Assembly (NCBI GenBank): GCA_003503995.1
Contig: DOCA01000128.1
Location: 1 to 6,077 of the forward strand
Origin: Holosporales bacterium
GTDB lineage: Bacteria > Pseudomonadota > Alphaproteobacteria > Caedimonadales > UBA9215
Direction of reading: 5' to 3'
Length of the DNA: 6,077 bases
Part shown: positions 1-5,041 of the stretch, one piece after another
Position numbering within the stretch: position 1 is the stretch's first letter
Layout of the letters: each line of letters starts with the position of its first letter
Made by a program: the position numbers and the translations under genes
Notes under the pieces: generated by a model
What the model saw: the letters and a program-made list of their open reading frames with translations, nothing else
What the model was told of the DNA's origin: nothing
Database searches by the model: none

Positions 1-131
1 ACACAACTTTTAGCTATATCTCATCAGCCTTTGATATCGTGCGAGGAGAGCTCTCTCGCATGAAGCTTTTTGAAATTGATTGCAGTGCCAAAGAGCTTTT
101 ACAAAAATTCAAAACTTTAAAGATGGTGTAA
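1..131 (+). CDS. C-terminal end of an unidentified protein (partial, 5' end outside window)
   Basis: An open frame enters from the left edge (first full codon at base 3) and stops at TAA 129-131, giving 42 residues. The tail is amphipathic and Lys/Leu-rich, ending ELLQKFKTLKMV, with one Cys and no motif I recognise. The stop is separated from the next start codon by one base, so the two genes are very probably co-transcribed and translationally coupled. That makes it real coding sequence rather than chance. A link to pilus biogenesis or secretion could be guessed from the neighbouring prepilin-peptidase-like gene, but nothing in these residues shows it. Function unknown. Confidence 0.6.
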   Translation, partial: TTFSYISSAFDIVRGELSRMKLFEIDCSAKELLQKFKTLKMV

Positions 132-132
132 G

Positions 133-552
133 ATGTTTGCTCTTTTTTATGCTGTCCAGCTTCTTTTGTTAAGTTTTTTATCCTACGAAGATTATCGCAC
201 AAAGCATATTTCTTTATGGCTTTTGTTTTTGTTTGTAGGGTTTACCTTTGGAGGGTTATCTTTTCTGAAGCAATCTATTGATTATACTATTATTTTTGGA
301 ATACTTGGGTTTCTTATATTTTTGAAAGTGGGTGTGTTTTTAGGCGTCGGTAGGTCCCTTATCGGAAATGGGGATGTGATTTTACTCTTGCCTCTTTTGG
401 CCTCTCTTGAGTTGTCAGAACTTTCTTTCTTCTTGATTTTTGCGGGGTTAGGAGGTGTTGTAACATCTTACTTAACAGCCTCAAAAACGGCACCTTTTGT
501 CCCTTCATTATCTCTTTCATATGGTATAGTTTTACTGATAAGATATATATAA
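133..552 (+). CDS. Type IV prepilin peptidase-like membrane protein (A24 family, CpaA/FppA-sized)
   Basis: A 139-residue, very hydrophobic protein with about five to six membrane segments (roughly residues 3-17, 28-45, 52-70, 84-92, 98-114, 124-137). Two signatures place it in the A24 aspartyl prepilin peptidases. Asp20 sits in YEDYRTKHIS just after the first membrane segment, like the D-x-R/K...IP motif. Asp81 sits in IGNGD, the GxGD motif. A late APFVPSLSLSYG (120-131) resembles the family's PFGPFLALG. Family members cleave the leader of type IV pilins or pseudopilins at the cytoplasmic membrane face. The protein lacks the N-terminal methylase and zinc-binding region of full PilD, matching the short CpaA/FppA type. 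Deviations: His-Ile-Ser replaces the usual Ile-Pro-Asn, and Ile83 replaces the usual Lys of GxGDxKL. The start lies one base after the upstream stop with no strong Shine-Dalgarno, so coupled translation is likely. The substrate pilin is not visible here. Confidence 0.8.
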   Translation: MFALFYAVQLLLLSFLSYEDYRTKHISLWLLFLFVGFTFGGLSFLKQSIDYTIIFGILGFLIFLKVGVFLGVGRSLIGNGDVILLLPLLASLELSELSFFLIFAGLGGVVTSYLTASKTAPFVPSLSLSYGIVLLIRYI

Positions 553-571
553 ATAAAAAAGGTTACATTTT

Positions 572-1258
572 ATGCCTGAAAAGTCTGCACTACTACACCC
601 GTCATCCGTGCGGGAAAGGGTTGAGCTCCATGGTCCCGTTATTTTGCCAACCAGTGGTATTGTAAAGCGTCTTGTGATTATCTTTCATGGATATGGTGCC
701 GACGGAGAGAATCTGATTGACCTTGGTTATGCATGGCAAGCGCTATTACCAGAAACGGCCTTTATTGCACCAAATGCGCCAACGCCTTGTGAAATGGGAG
801 GTGGAGGTTGGCAGTGGTTTTCCCTTGAGGAAAAAACAACGGACCTCGTTCAAGAGCGCTTGAGAAGTGTGAAAGATATGGTGAGTTCTTATATTAAAGG
901 GCAGGCTGAAAAGTATGATGTTGACTTAAGGGATGTAGCCCTTGTGGGCTTTTCTCAAGGAGCCATGTTAGCCATTCATCAAAGTATTTATGCTCTTCGT
1001 CATTGTGCGGGGGTTGTTGCTTTTTCAGGTGGCTTCACGACAGATGAAAATTTAGAGCAGAAGGGTTTTCCAAAGGTTCTATTATGCCATGGAGAAGCCG
1101 ATCAGGTGGTGCCTGTTGATTTCAGCCGTCAAGGTTATGAAGATTTAAAGGTTTTAAGGGCTCAGCCTCAATTATTAACTTCCCCAAAGAGTGGACATGA
1201 AATCAGCGAAGAAGGCTTCAAGACTGCTGGTTTGTTTCTCAAAGACCTGATACAATAG
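572..1258 (+). CDS. Phospholipase/carboxylesterase family alpha/beta hydrolase (COG0400/YpfH-like esterase)
   Basis: A 228-residue, single-domain alpha/beta hydrolase of the phospholipase/carboxylesterase (Abhydrolase_2) family, of normal length and probably cytoplasmic since it has no signal peptide. The expected landmarks occur in order: oxyanion-hole strand FHGYGADGENL (38-48); APNAP with a Gly-rich GGGGWQWF (66-83); nucleophile elbow GFSQG with Ser128; acid Asp177 in HGEADQVVP; and base His209 in SGHEIS. The Ser/Asp/His triad is therefore complete. Family members hydrolyse short carboxylic esters or acyl thioesters, and the substrate cannot be read from sequence. ATG 572 is preceded by AAAAGG (557-562) at 9 bases. 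It lies 19 bases after the prepilin-peptidase-like gene and is probably in the same transcript, although the pairing suggests no shared pathway. Terminator-like hairpins follow it. Confidence 0.9.
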   Translation: MPEKSALLHPSSVRERVELHGPVILPTSGIVKRLVIIFHGYGADGENLIDLGYAWQALLPETAFIAPNAPTPCEMGGGGWQWFSLEEKTTDLVQERLRSVKDMVSSYIKGQAEKYDVDLRDVALVGFSQGAMLAIHQSIYALRHCAGVVAFSGGFTTDENLEQKGFPKVLLCHGEADQVVPVDFSRQGYEDLKVLRAQPQLLTSPKSGHEISEEGFKTAGLFLKDLIQ

Positions 1259-1278
1259 ATCGATATCTGCGTAAAAGG

Positions 1279-1307
1279 TTGCAAAAACTCTTTTTGGGTT
1301 TTGTAAT
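1279..1307 (+). promoter_or_regulatory. Candidate sigma70 promoter upstream of tandem hairpins
   Basis: TTGCAA (1279-1284, 4 of 6 to TTGACA) and TGTAAT (1302-1307, 5 of 6 to TATAAT) are separated by exactly 17 bases. Transcription would start near 1314 and at once run through the two terminator-like hairpins before reaching mdh. Either this is a chance match, which is easy in such AT-rich DNA, or mdh has an attenuated leader. It overlaps the weak hairpin at 1282-1303. Confidence 0.3.
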
Positions 1308-1310
1308 TTT
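1282..1310 (+). terminator. Weak imperfect T-rich hairpin after the esterase gene
   Basis: CAAAA-a-CTC (1282-1290) can fold back on GGG-TTTTG (1296-1303) around a TTTTT loop, with a bulged A and a G-U pair, followed by TAATTTT. It lies 23 bases after the esterase stop. The stem is weak and is listed only because two better hairpins follow. Confidence 0.25.
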
Positions 1311-1323
1311 TGAAAATAAAAAT

Positions 1324-1341
1324 AAGACGGTTGTCTTTTTT
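1324..1341 (+). terminator. Intrinsic terminator-like hairpin 1 (esterase/mdh gap)
   Basis: AAGAC (1324-1328), loop GGTT, then GTCTT (1333-1337), running into T1336-T1341. It is a perfect 5-bp stem with a six-base T run. The stem is short and AT-rich, so it is probably inefficient alone, but it stands in tandem with a second hairpin. It plausibly ends the prepilin-peptidase/esterase transcript. Confidence 0.45.
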
Positions 1342-1345
1342 AATC

Positions 1346-1367
1346 GCTCTTTTTCCAGAGCTTTTTT
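1346..1367 (+). terminator. Intrinsic terminator-like hairpin 2 (esterase/mdh gap)
   Basis: GCTCT (1346-1350), loop TTTTCC, AGAGC (1357-1361), followed at once by six T (1362-1367). It has a perfect 5-bp stem with three G-C pairs and is the best terminator candidate in this gap. It separates the esterase unit from the mdh-sucC-sucD operon. Confidence 0.6.
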
Positions 1368-1379
1368 AAATCAGATAAC
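1352..1379 (+). promoter_or_regulatory. Weak candidate promoter for mdh-sucC-sucD
   Basis: TTTCCA (1352-1357) and GATAAC (1374-1379) with a 16-base spacer each match the sigma70 consensus at 4 of 6 positions. The start would fall near 1386, leaving a leader of about 22 bases that contains the mdh Shine-Dalgarno. It is the only candidate placed downstream of both hairpins, but the match is poor. Confidence 0.25.
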
Positions 1380-1393
1380 AAGAAAAAAACAGT

Positions 1394-1397
1394 GGAG
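1394..1397 (+). promoter_or_regulatory. Ribosome binding site of mdh
   Basis: GGAG lies ten bases before ATG 1408. It supports that start, which puts the NAD-binding glycine motif at the normal distance from the N-terminus. Confidence 0.7.
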
Positions 1398-1407
1398 AAT
1401 TTAATCT

Positions 1408-2367
1408 ATGGCCCGTTCAAAAATAGCCCTTATTGGGGCTGGTAATATTGGGGGAACTCTTGCCCATCTTATTGGATTAAAAGAATTAGCTGATGTTGTT
1501 TTGGTGGATATTAGCGAAGGCATTCCCCAAGGAAAGGCCTTGGACTTGGCTGAATCTTCTCCCGTAGAAGGCTTTGATGTCAAGATGCAGGGGTCCAATG
1601 ATTACAAAGATATTGCTGGTGCTGATGTTGTGATCGTGACCGCTGGTATTCCTCGTAAACCCGGTATGAGTCGGGACGACCTTATTGAAATCAATACAAA
1701 AGTCATTCAGCAAGTCGGAGCTGGTATTCGTGAAAATGCTCCAAATGCTTTTGTGATTGTGATCACCAATCCACTGGATGCCATGGTTTATGTCATGCGT
1801 GAAGTTACAGGTTTTGCACACGCTAAGGTCGTTGGTATGGCTGGTGTGTTGGATTCTGCGCGTTTTCGCTATTTCTTGAGTGAAGAATTGAATGTATCTA
1901 TTGAAGATGTAAATGCATTCGTCATGGGAGGGCATGGTGATACGATGGTGCCCTTGCCTCGTTTATCAACGGTTGCAGGCATTCCATTGCCTCAAATTGT
2001 TGAAATGGGGTGGATGACTCAAGAAAAACTAGATCAAATTATTGACCGTACCCGCAAAGGCGGTGGTGAGATCGTAGCTCTTTTAAAAACAGGGTCTGCT
2101 TTTTATGCGCCTGCTTCATCAGCGGTTGCTATGGCAGAATCTTATTTAAAAGATAAGCGTCGTATTTTTCCTTGCGCCGCGTGGCTTCAAGGAGAATACG
2201 GCGTCAATGGCCTCTATGTGGGTGTGCCCGTGATTATTGGCCAAAATGGTGTCGAGAAAGTGGTTGAGATGGTTTTGCAACCAGAAGAACAATCTGCTTT
2301 TAATCATTCTGTCGAAGCTGTGCAAGAACTCACATCTGTTGTCTCAAAATTTGTAAAAGCTGCCTAA
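1408..2367 (+). CDS. mdh: Malate dehydrogenase, NAD-dependent (EC 1.1.1.37)
   Basis: Oxidises L-malate to oxaloacetate with NAD+ in the TCA cycle; a soluble cytoplasmic enzyme of the LDH/MDH superfamily. At 319 residues it has the usual length of the alphaproteobacterial LDH-like MDH group. The N-terminal Rossmann fold shows GAGNIGG (10-16), and Asp34 ends the second strand, which favours NAD over NADP. The substrate loop RKPGMSR has Arg83 and Arg89; the arginine at 83 marks malate rather than lactate dehydrogenase. ITNPLD (119-124) is followed by Asp149 and Arg152 in LDSAR, and the catalytic His176 is in GGHGD, so all active-site residues are present. Tandem stops TAA TAA end the gene. sucC follows after 27 bases, so mdh is the first gene of an mdh-sucC-sucD operon, an arrangement common in Alphaproteobacteria. 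Confidence 0.97.
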   Translation: MARSKIALIGAGNIGGTLAHLIGLKELADVVLVDISEGIPQGKALDLAESSPVEGFDVKMQGSNDYKDIAGADVVIVTAGIPRKPGMSRDDLIEINTKVIQQVGAGIRENAPNAFVIVITNPLDAMVYVMREVTGFAHAKVVGMAGVLDSARFRYFLSEELNVSIEDVNAFVMGGHGDTMVPLPRLSTVAGIPLPQIVEMGWMTQEKLDQIIDRTRKGGGEIVALLKTGSAFYAPASSAVAMAESYLKDKRRIFPCAAWLQGEYGVNGLYVGVPVIIGQNGVEKVVEMVLQPEEQSAFNHSVEAVQELTSVVSKFVKAA

Positions 2368-2377
2368 TAACAAGATT

Positions 2378-2383
2378 AAAAGG
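2378..2383 (+). promoter_or_regulatory. Ribosome binding site of sucC
   Basis: AAAGGA ends 11 bases before ATG 2395 in the short gap after mdh. No terminator lies in this gap, so sucC is read from the mdh transcript. Confidence 0.55.
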
Positions 2384-2394
2384 ATAAACACCCC

Positions 2395-3564
2395 ATGAAA
2401 ATTCATGAGTATCAAGCAAAGCAATTATTAAGTAAATTTGGAGTTCCCATAAGCCCTGGTAAAATTGCCTATACGGCCCAAGAAGCCGAAGAAGCTGCTA
2501 AGGAATTAGGGGGGAGCGTTTGGGCGGTTAAAGCTCAAATCCATGCTGGCGGACGCGGTAAAGGCGGTGGTGTAAAAATTGCTAAGTCTTTAGCAGAAGT
2601 AAAAGAGCATGCGGAAAGTATTGTCGGCATGACGCTAGTGACGCCTCAAACTGGTGATGAAGGCCAAGAAGTTAGGCGTGTTTATATCGAAAAAGGATGT
2701 GCTATTGCAAAAGAGCTTTATCTCAGTATTTTGCTTGATCGCGCAACGGGACGTCTAACTTGTGTTGCCTCAGAGGCAGGTGGTATGGACATTGAAGAAG
2801 TTGCGGCAACGACTCCTGAAAAAATTAAGAAAATAACTTTGGATCCCGCTCTTGGTTTTCAAGACTACCAAGGCAGAGACCTTGCCTTTGCGTTGAACCT
2901 TGAAGGGAAAACTGCTCTTCAGGTGGCTCGTTTAATTAAGGGAGTGTACGAGACCTATTGTCATTATGATGCGAGTCTTGTTGAAATTAATCCTTTGGCT
3001 ATTACGGAAGACGGTAGTTGTATCGCCTTGGATGCCAAAATGGATTTCGATGATAATGCTCTTTATCGCCATGCAGATATTGAAGAATTGCGAGATCTTG
3101 ATGAAGAAGACCCCTCCGAGCACGAAGCCAATAAACACGATCTGAGTTATATTAAGTTGGATGGTAATATTGGTTGTATGGTGAATGGGGCAGGTCTTGC
3201 TATGGCAACCATGGATGTGATTAAACTTTTCGGGGGAGAGCCCGCGAACTTTTTGGATGTTGGTGGGGGGGCACCCCGTGAGCGGGTGACCACGGCCTTT
3301 AAGTTAATTCTAAGTGACCCTAATGTTGAAGGTATTTTGGTTAATATCTTTGGTGGTATTATGCGTTGCGATATTATTGCTGAAGGCGTTGTGGCTGCTG
3401 CAAAGGAAGTGGGTATTAATGTGCCACTCGTTGTGCGCCTTGAAGGCACAAACGTTGACCAAGGAAAAGAAATATTGAAGAATTCGGGTCTTCCCATTCT
3501 TGCAGCCGATGACCTTGGAGATGCTGCAAATCTAATTGTAAAATCTGTGAAGGAGGCTGTGTAA
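2395..3564 (+). CDS. sucC: Succinyl-CoA synthetase (succinate-CoA ligase), beta subunit
   Basis: The beta subunit binds nucleotide and succinate and pairs with SucD to convert succinyl-CoA, ADP and phosphate into succinate, CoA and ATP (EC 6.2.1.5), the TCA step of substrate-level phosphorylation. The 389 residues match the family. The ATP-grasp domain covers about 1-235: it begins MKIHEYQAK, with Lys46 in VKAQIHAGGRG and GRG at 53-55. Metal ligands are Glu197/Asn199-type residues in VEINPL and Asp213 in LDAKMDFDDNA, at almost the same positions as the E. coli enzyme. The C-terminal CoA-ligase domain carries LDVGGGA and the phosphohistidine-contacting FGGIMR (319-324), then VVRLEGTN. A seven-G run (3265-3271) encodes part of the VGGGA motif. 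The 3' end contains the Shine-Dalgarno of sucD, and the two genes are one base apart, as expected for equimolar subunits. Confidence 0.97.
   Translation: MKIHEYQAKQLLSKFGVPISPGKIAYTAQEAEEAAKELGGSVWAVKAQIHAGGRGKGGGVKIAKSLAEVKEHAESIVGMTLVTPQTGDEGQEVRRVYIEKGCAIAKELYLSILLDRATGRLTCVASEAGGMDIEEVAATTPEKIKKITLDPALGFQDYQGRDLAFALNLEGKTALQVARLIKGVYETYCHYDASLVEINPLAITEDGSCIALDAKMDFDDNALYRHADIEELRDLDEEDPSEHEANKHDLSYIKLDGNIGCMVNGAGLAMATMDVIKLFGGEPANFLDVGGGAPRERVTTAFKLILSDPNVEGILVNIFGGIMRCDIIAEGVVAAAKEVGINVPLVVRLEGTNVDQGKEILKNSGLPILAADDLGDAANLIVKSVKEAV
3550..3556 (+). promoter_or_regulatory. Strong Shine-Dalgarno of sucD inside the end of sucC
   Basis: AAGGAGG, a near-perfect anti-16S match, lies in the last codons of sucC and ends nine bases before ATG 3566. 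It fixes the sucD start and implies coupled translation of the two subunits. Confidence 0.85.
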
Positions 3565-3565
3565 A

Positions 3566-4462
3566 ATGAGTGTGCTCGTTAATAAATCAACAAAAGTTAT
3601 TTGCCAAGGCTTCACTGGAGCCCAAGGAACATTTCACTCGGAACAAGCCATTGAATATGGCACCAACATGGTGGGCGGTGTCACACCTGGTAAGGGGGGT
3701 ACAACCCACTTAGGGTTACCTGTTTTCAACACGGTGAAAGAAGCCGTTGAGGCGACTGGTGCCGATGCGACGGTTATTTATGTGCCACCTCCTTTTGCAG
3801 CGGATGCCATTTTAGAAGCCATTGCCGCGCATATATCATTGATCATCTGCATTACGGAAGGGATTCCCGTGCAGGATATGGTTAAGGTAAAGCGTGCTTT
3901 AGAGAACTCAAAATCTCGTTTAATTGGCCCCAATTGTCCTGGTATTATTACGCCAGGGGAATGTAAGATTGGTATTATGCCGGGTCATATCCACCAACCA
4001 GGAAAAATTGGTATTGTTTCTCGTTCAGGGACACTTACCTACGAAGCAGTGTGGCAAACAACCAAGGTTGGCCTTGGTCAAACCACTTGTATTGGTATTG
4101 GTGGTGACCCTATTCCTGGGACGACCTTTGTTGACTGTATCGAGATGTTTTTGAATGACCCTGAAACAGAGGGGATTGTTATGATTGGCGAGATCGGTGG
4201 CAGCGCTGAAGAAGAAGCGGCTGCTTTGGTGAAAGTGCATGCTGTTAAAAAACCTATGGTTGGTTTCATCGCTGGTGTGACAGCACCTGAAGGACGCCGT
4301 ATGGGGCATGCTGGTGCCATTGTTTCTGGTGGCGAAGGTACGGCCCAGGGTAAGATTTCCGCCATGAAGGTAGCAGGTATTGTGATGTCAGATTCCCCCG
4401 CGGATATCGGAAAAACGATGTTTGAGGTCATGGAAAAATGCAAGCGTAACAAGGCTTCTTAA
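3566..4462 (+). CDS. sucD: Succinyl-CoA synthetase (succinate-CoA ligase), alpha subunit
   Basis: The alpha subunit binds CoA and carries the phosphorylated histidine intermediate; it works as a complex with SucC. The N-terminal CoA-binding Rossmann domain shows GFTGAQGTFHS and GGVTPGKGG, then VPPPFAADAI and ITEGIPVQDM. The ligase domain follows with LIGPNCPGIITPGE, IVSRSGTLTYE and GIGGDPIPGT. Glu209 in GEIGGSAEEEAA and catalytic His248 in GRRMGHAGAI correspond to E. coli Glu208 and His246. At 298 residues it is a few longer than E. coli SucD, the surplus being a short basic tail (KCKRNKAS). It starts one base after sucC and is the last gene of the operon, since an intrinsic terminator follows 28 bases after its stop. 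No 2-oxoglutarate dehydrogenase genes come next, unlike many related operons. Confidence 0.97.
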   Translation: MSVLVNKSTKVICQGFTGAQGTFHSEQAIEYGTNMVGGVTPGKGGTTHLGLPVFNTVKEAVEATGADATVIYVPPPFAADAILEAIAAHISLIICITEGIPVQDMVKVKRALENSKSRLIGPNCPGIITPGECKIGIMPGHIHQPGKIGIVSRSGTLTYEAVWQTTKVGLGQTTCIGIGGDPIPGTTFVDCIEMFLNDPETEGIVMIGEIGGSAEEEAAALVKVHAVKKPMVGFIAGVTAPEGRRMGHAGAIVSGGEGTAQGKISAMKVAGIVMSDSPADIGKTMFEVMEKCKRNKAS

Positions 4463-4490
4463 GGAAACTCGAGAAATTGTTGTATGAAAT

Positions 4491-4520
4491 AGGGGCTCTC
4501 AAATGGGGGCCTTTTTTTTT
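4491..4520 (+). terminator. Rho-independent terminator of mdh-sucC-sucD
   Basis: GGCTCTC (4494-4500), loop AAAT, GGGGGCC (4505-4511), then nine T (4512-4520). The seven-pair stem includes two G-U pairs and can be extended by A/G pairing with the T run. Because of the G-U pairs the hairpin is good only as plus-strand RNA, so it serves sucD and not the converging small gene. Confidence 0.85.
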
Positions 4521-4531
4521 ATATGTGTATT

Positions 4532-4568
4532 TAATCTCTCTTTTATCTAACTGTAGAAAGAGAGATTA
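4532..4568. repeat. Perfect 12-bp inverted repeat between convergent genes
   Basis: TAATCTCTCTTT (4532-4543) and its exact reverse complement AAAGAGAGATTA (4557-4568) flank a 13-base loop. It lies 22 bases past the stop of the minus-strand small gene and 12 bases past the T run of the sucD terminator. Only three of twelve pairs are G-C and neither strand has a T tract right after it, so it is not a standard intrinsic terminator. It may be a weak 3' hairpin of the minus-strand transcript, or a protein-binding palindrome. Confidence 0.7.
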
Positions 4569-4590
4569 CCATATTGCGATGAAAATTTTT

Positions 4591-4875
4591 CTACCGTTTA
4601 GATTCTGAAGAAACGGTCTTTGTGCTCCTTGAATTATTTTTCAGCTGACACTTTCCGTCAGCACCAGGAGTGTTATTACGTTGCTCAACGTGAACGATGT
4701 GCAGTTTTTCTAACACTTTGAAGAGTTTTTGCGCTTCTCCTCTTTTTGGCACTTGTGTTGGGAGAGTAAATCTTAGGTTTGGCCCTTGTTCCCCTCTAAG
4801 TTCTTCGTAGAAAGACGAGGCGTTGCTTGTAATTGCTGATAAAGTTATCAGAGTAAAAAATAACATTTTTTTCAT
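4591..4875 (-). CDS. Small secreted protein with Sec signal peptide, function unknown
   Basis: A 94-residue protein I do not recognise. Its N-terminus is a clear Sec signal: MKK, a hydrophobic core (LFFTLITLSAI) and a likely type I site after SNA (residue 19). The mature part of about 75 residues has a Gly/Pro-containing stretch, a short amphipathic helix candidate (47-63, EAQKLFKVLEKLHIVHV), one cysteine (76) and a basic Ser/Lys/Asn-rich tail. The tail looks disordered. It is on the same strand as flgB-flgC-fliE but 166 bases further, with its own promoter candidate, so it need not be flagellar. The start at 4875 has only a weak AAAGAAAA upstream; Met4 is an alternative that would keep the signal. 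The signal peptide, promoter and convergent 3' hairpin argue for a real gene. Expected location: periplasm or outside the cell. Confidence 0.65.
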   Translation of the reverse strand: MKKMLFFTLITLSAITSNASSFYEELRGEQGPNLRFTLPTQVPKRGEAQKLFKVLEKLHIVHVEQRNNTPGADGKCQLKNNSRSTKTVSSESKR

Positions 4876-4909
4876 TAGATTTTCTTTATGTTTAAAGTTG
4901 TTTCTATGG

Positions 4910-4974
4910 AATCACTATAGCCGTCGTCGCTTGCGCCTCCGGTCATTTGCAGGGGCAAGACCTAAATCACTATA
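4910..4974. repeat. 10-bp direct repeat flanking a GC-rich intergenic insert
   Basis: AATCACTATA occurs at 4910-4919 and again at 4965-4974, bracketing 45 bases that are visibly richer in G and C than the surrounding intergenic DNA. The right copy contains the -10 box of the minus-strand promoter. The layout could be a small inserted element with a target duplication, or chance in AT-rich DNA. Confidence 0.5.
4930..4959 (-). other. Imperfect stem-loop in the predicted leader of the small secreted-protein gene
   Basis: On the plus strand CTTGC-G-CCT (4930-4938) faces AGG-G-GCAAG (4951-4959): eight pairs with one internal mismatch and a 12-base loop. It falls inside the roughly 87-base leader predicted from the promoter at 4969-4997. 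It may be a regulatory RNA hairpin or the remnant of a dispersed palindromic repeat. No known riboswitch class is recognisable. Confidence 0.4.
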
Positions 4975-4997
4975 TTAAAATAGGAGGGTTCTGTCGA
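4969..4997 (-). promoter_or_regulatory. Sigma70-type promoter facing the small secreted-protein gene
   Basis: On the minus strand, TCGACA (4997-4992, 5 of 6 to TTGACA) and TATAGT (4974-4969, 5 of 6 to TATAAT) are separated by 17 bases. It is the best promoter match in the window. It lies 44 bases past the fliE stop and would give a leader of about 87 bases, so the small gene can be expressed apart from the flagellar genes. I see no convincing terminator between fliE and this promoter. Confidence 0.55.
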
Positions 4998-5041
4998 CTA
5001 AAGCCGTTGAGGGAATGAGCAAAGAGCAAAAAAATCCGTTC

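Noticed and set aside
14..202. Minus-strand 62-codon open frame across the junction of the first two plus-strand genes
   Set aside because: It overlaps two coupled plus-strand genes, has no motif and fits chance.
3265..3271. Run of seven G in sucC as a possible phase-variation tract
   Set aside because: It encodes the conserved Gly motif VGGGA, the frame is intact, and switching off a core TCA enzyme is unlikely. Slippage is possible but nothing here supports it.
1486..4452. Minus-strand open frames of 68-149 codons opposite mdh, sucC and sucD, and a plus-strand frame at 3924-4154
   Set aside because: All are fully nested in highly conserved metabolic genes whose frames are certain. None shows a family motif or a ribosome site.
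4914..4942. Second promoter for the small gene using the TATAGT at 4914-4919 (minus strand)
   Set aside because: The -10 matches, but the sequence 17 bases upstream (CCGGAG on the minus strand) bears no resemblance to a -35 box and there is no extended -10.
4982..5017. AGGAGGG at 4982-4988 as the ribosome site of a plus-strand gene starting near 5015
   Set aside because: The distance to the first ATG is over 25 bases, a stop falls between, and the downstream frame is antisense to fliE. The run is better explained as spacer of the minus-strand promoter.
5021..5041. Terminator for flgB-flgC-fliE just after the fliE stop
   Set aside because: A T run occurs on the minus strand (TTTTTTT near 5029-5035) but no inverted repeat stands before it. 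The GAGC copies are direct, not inverted.
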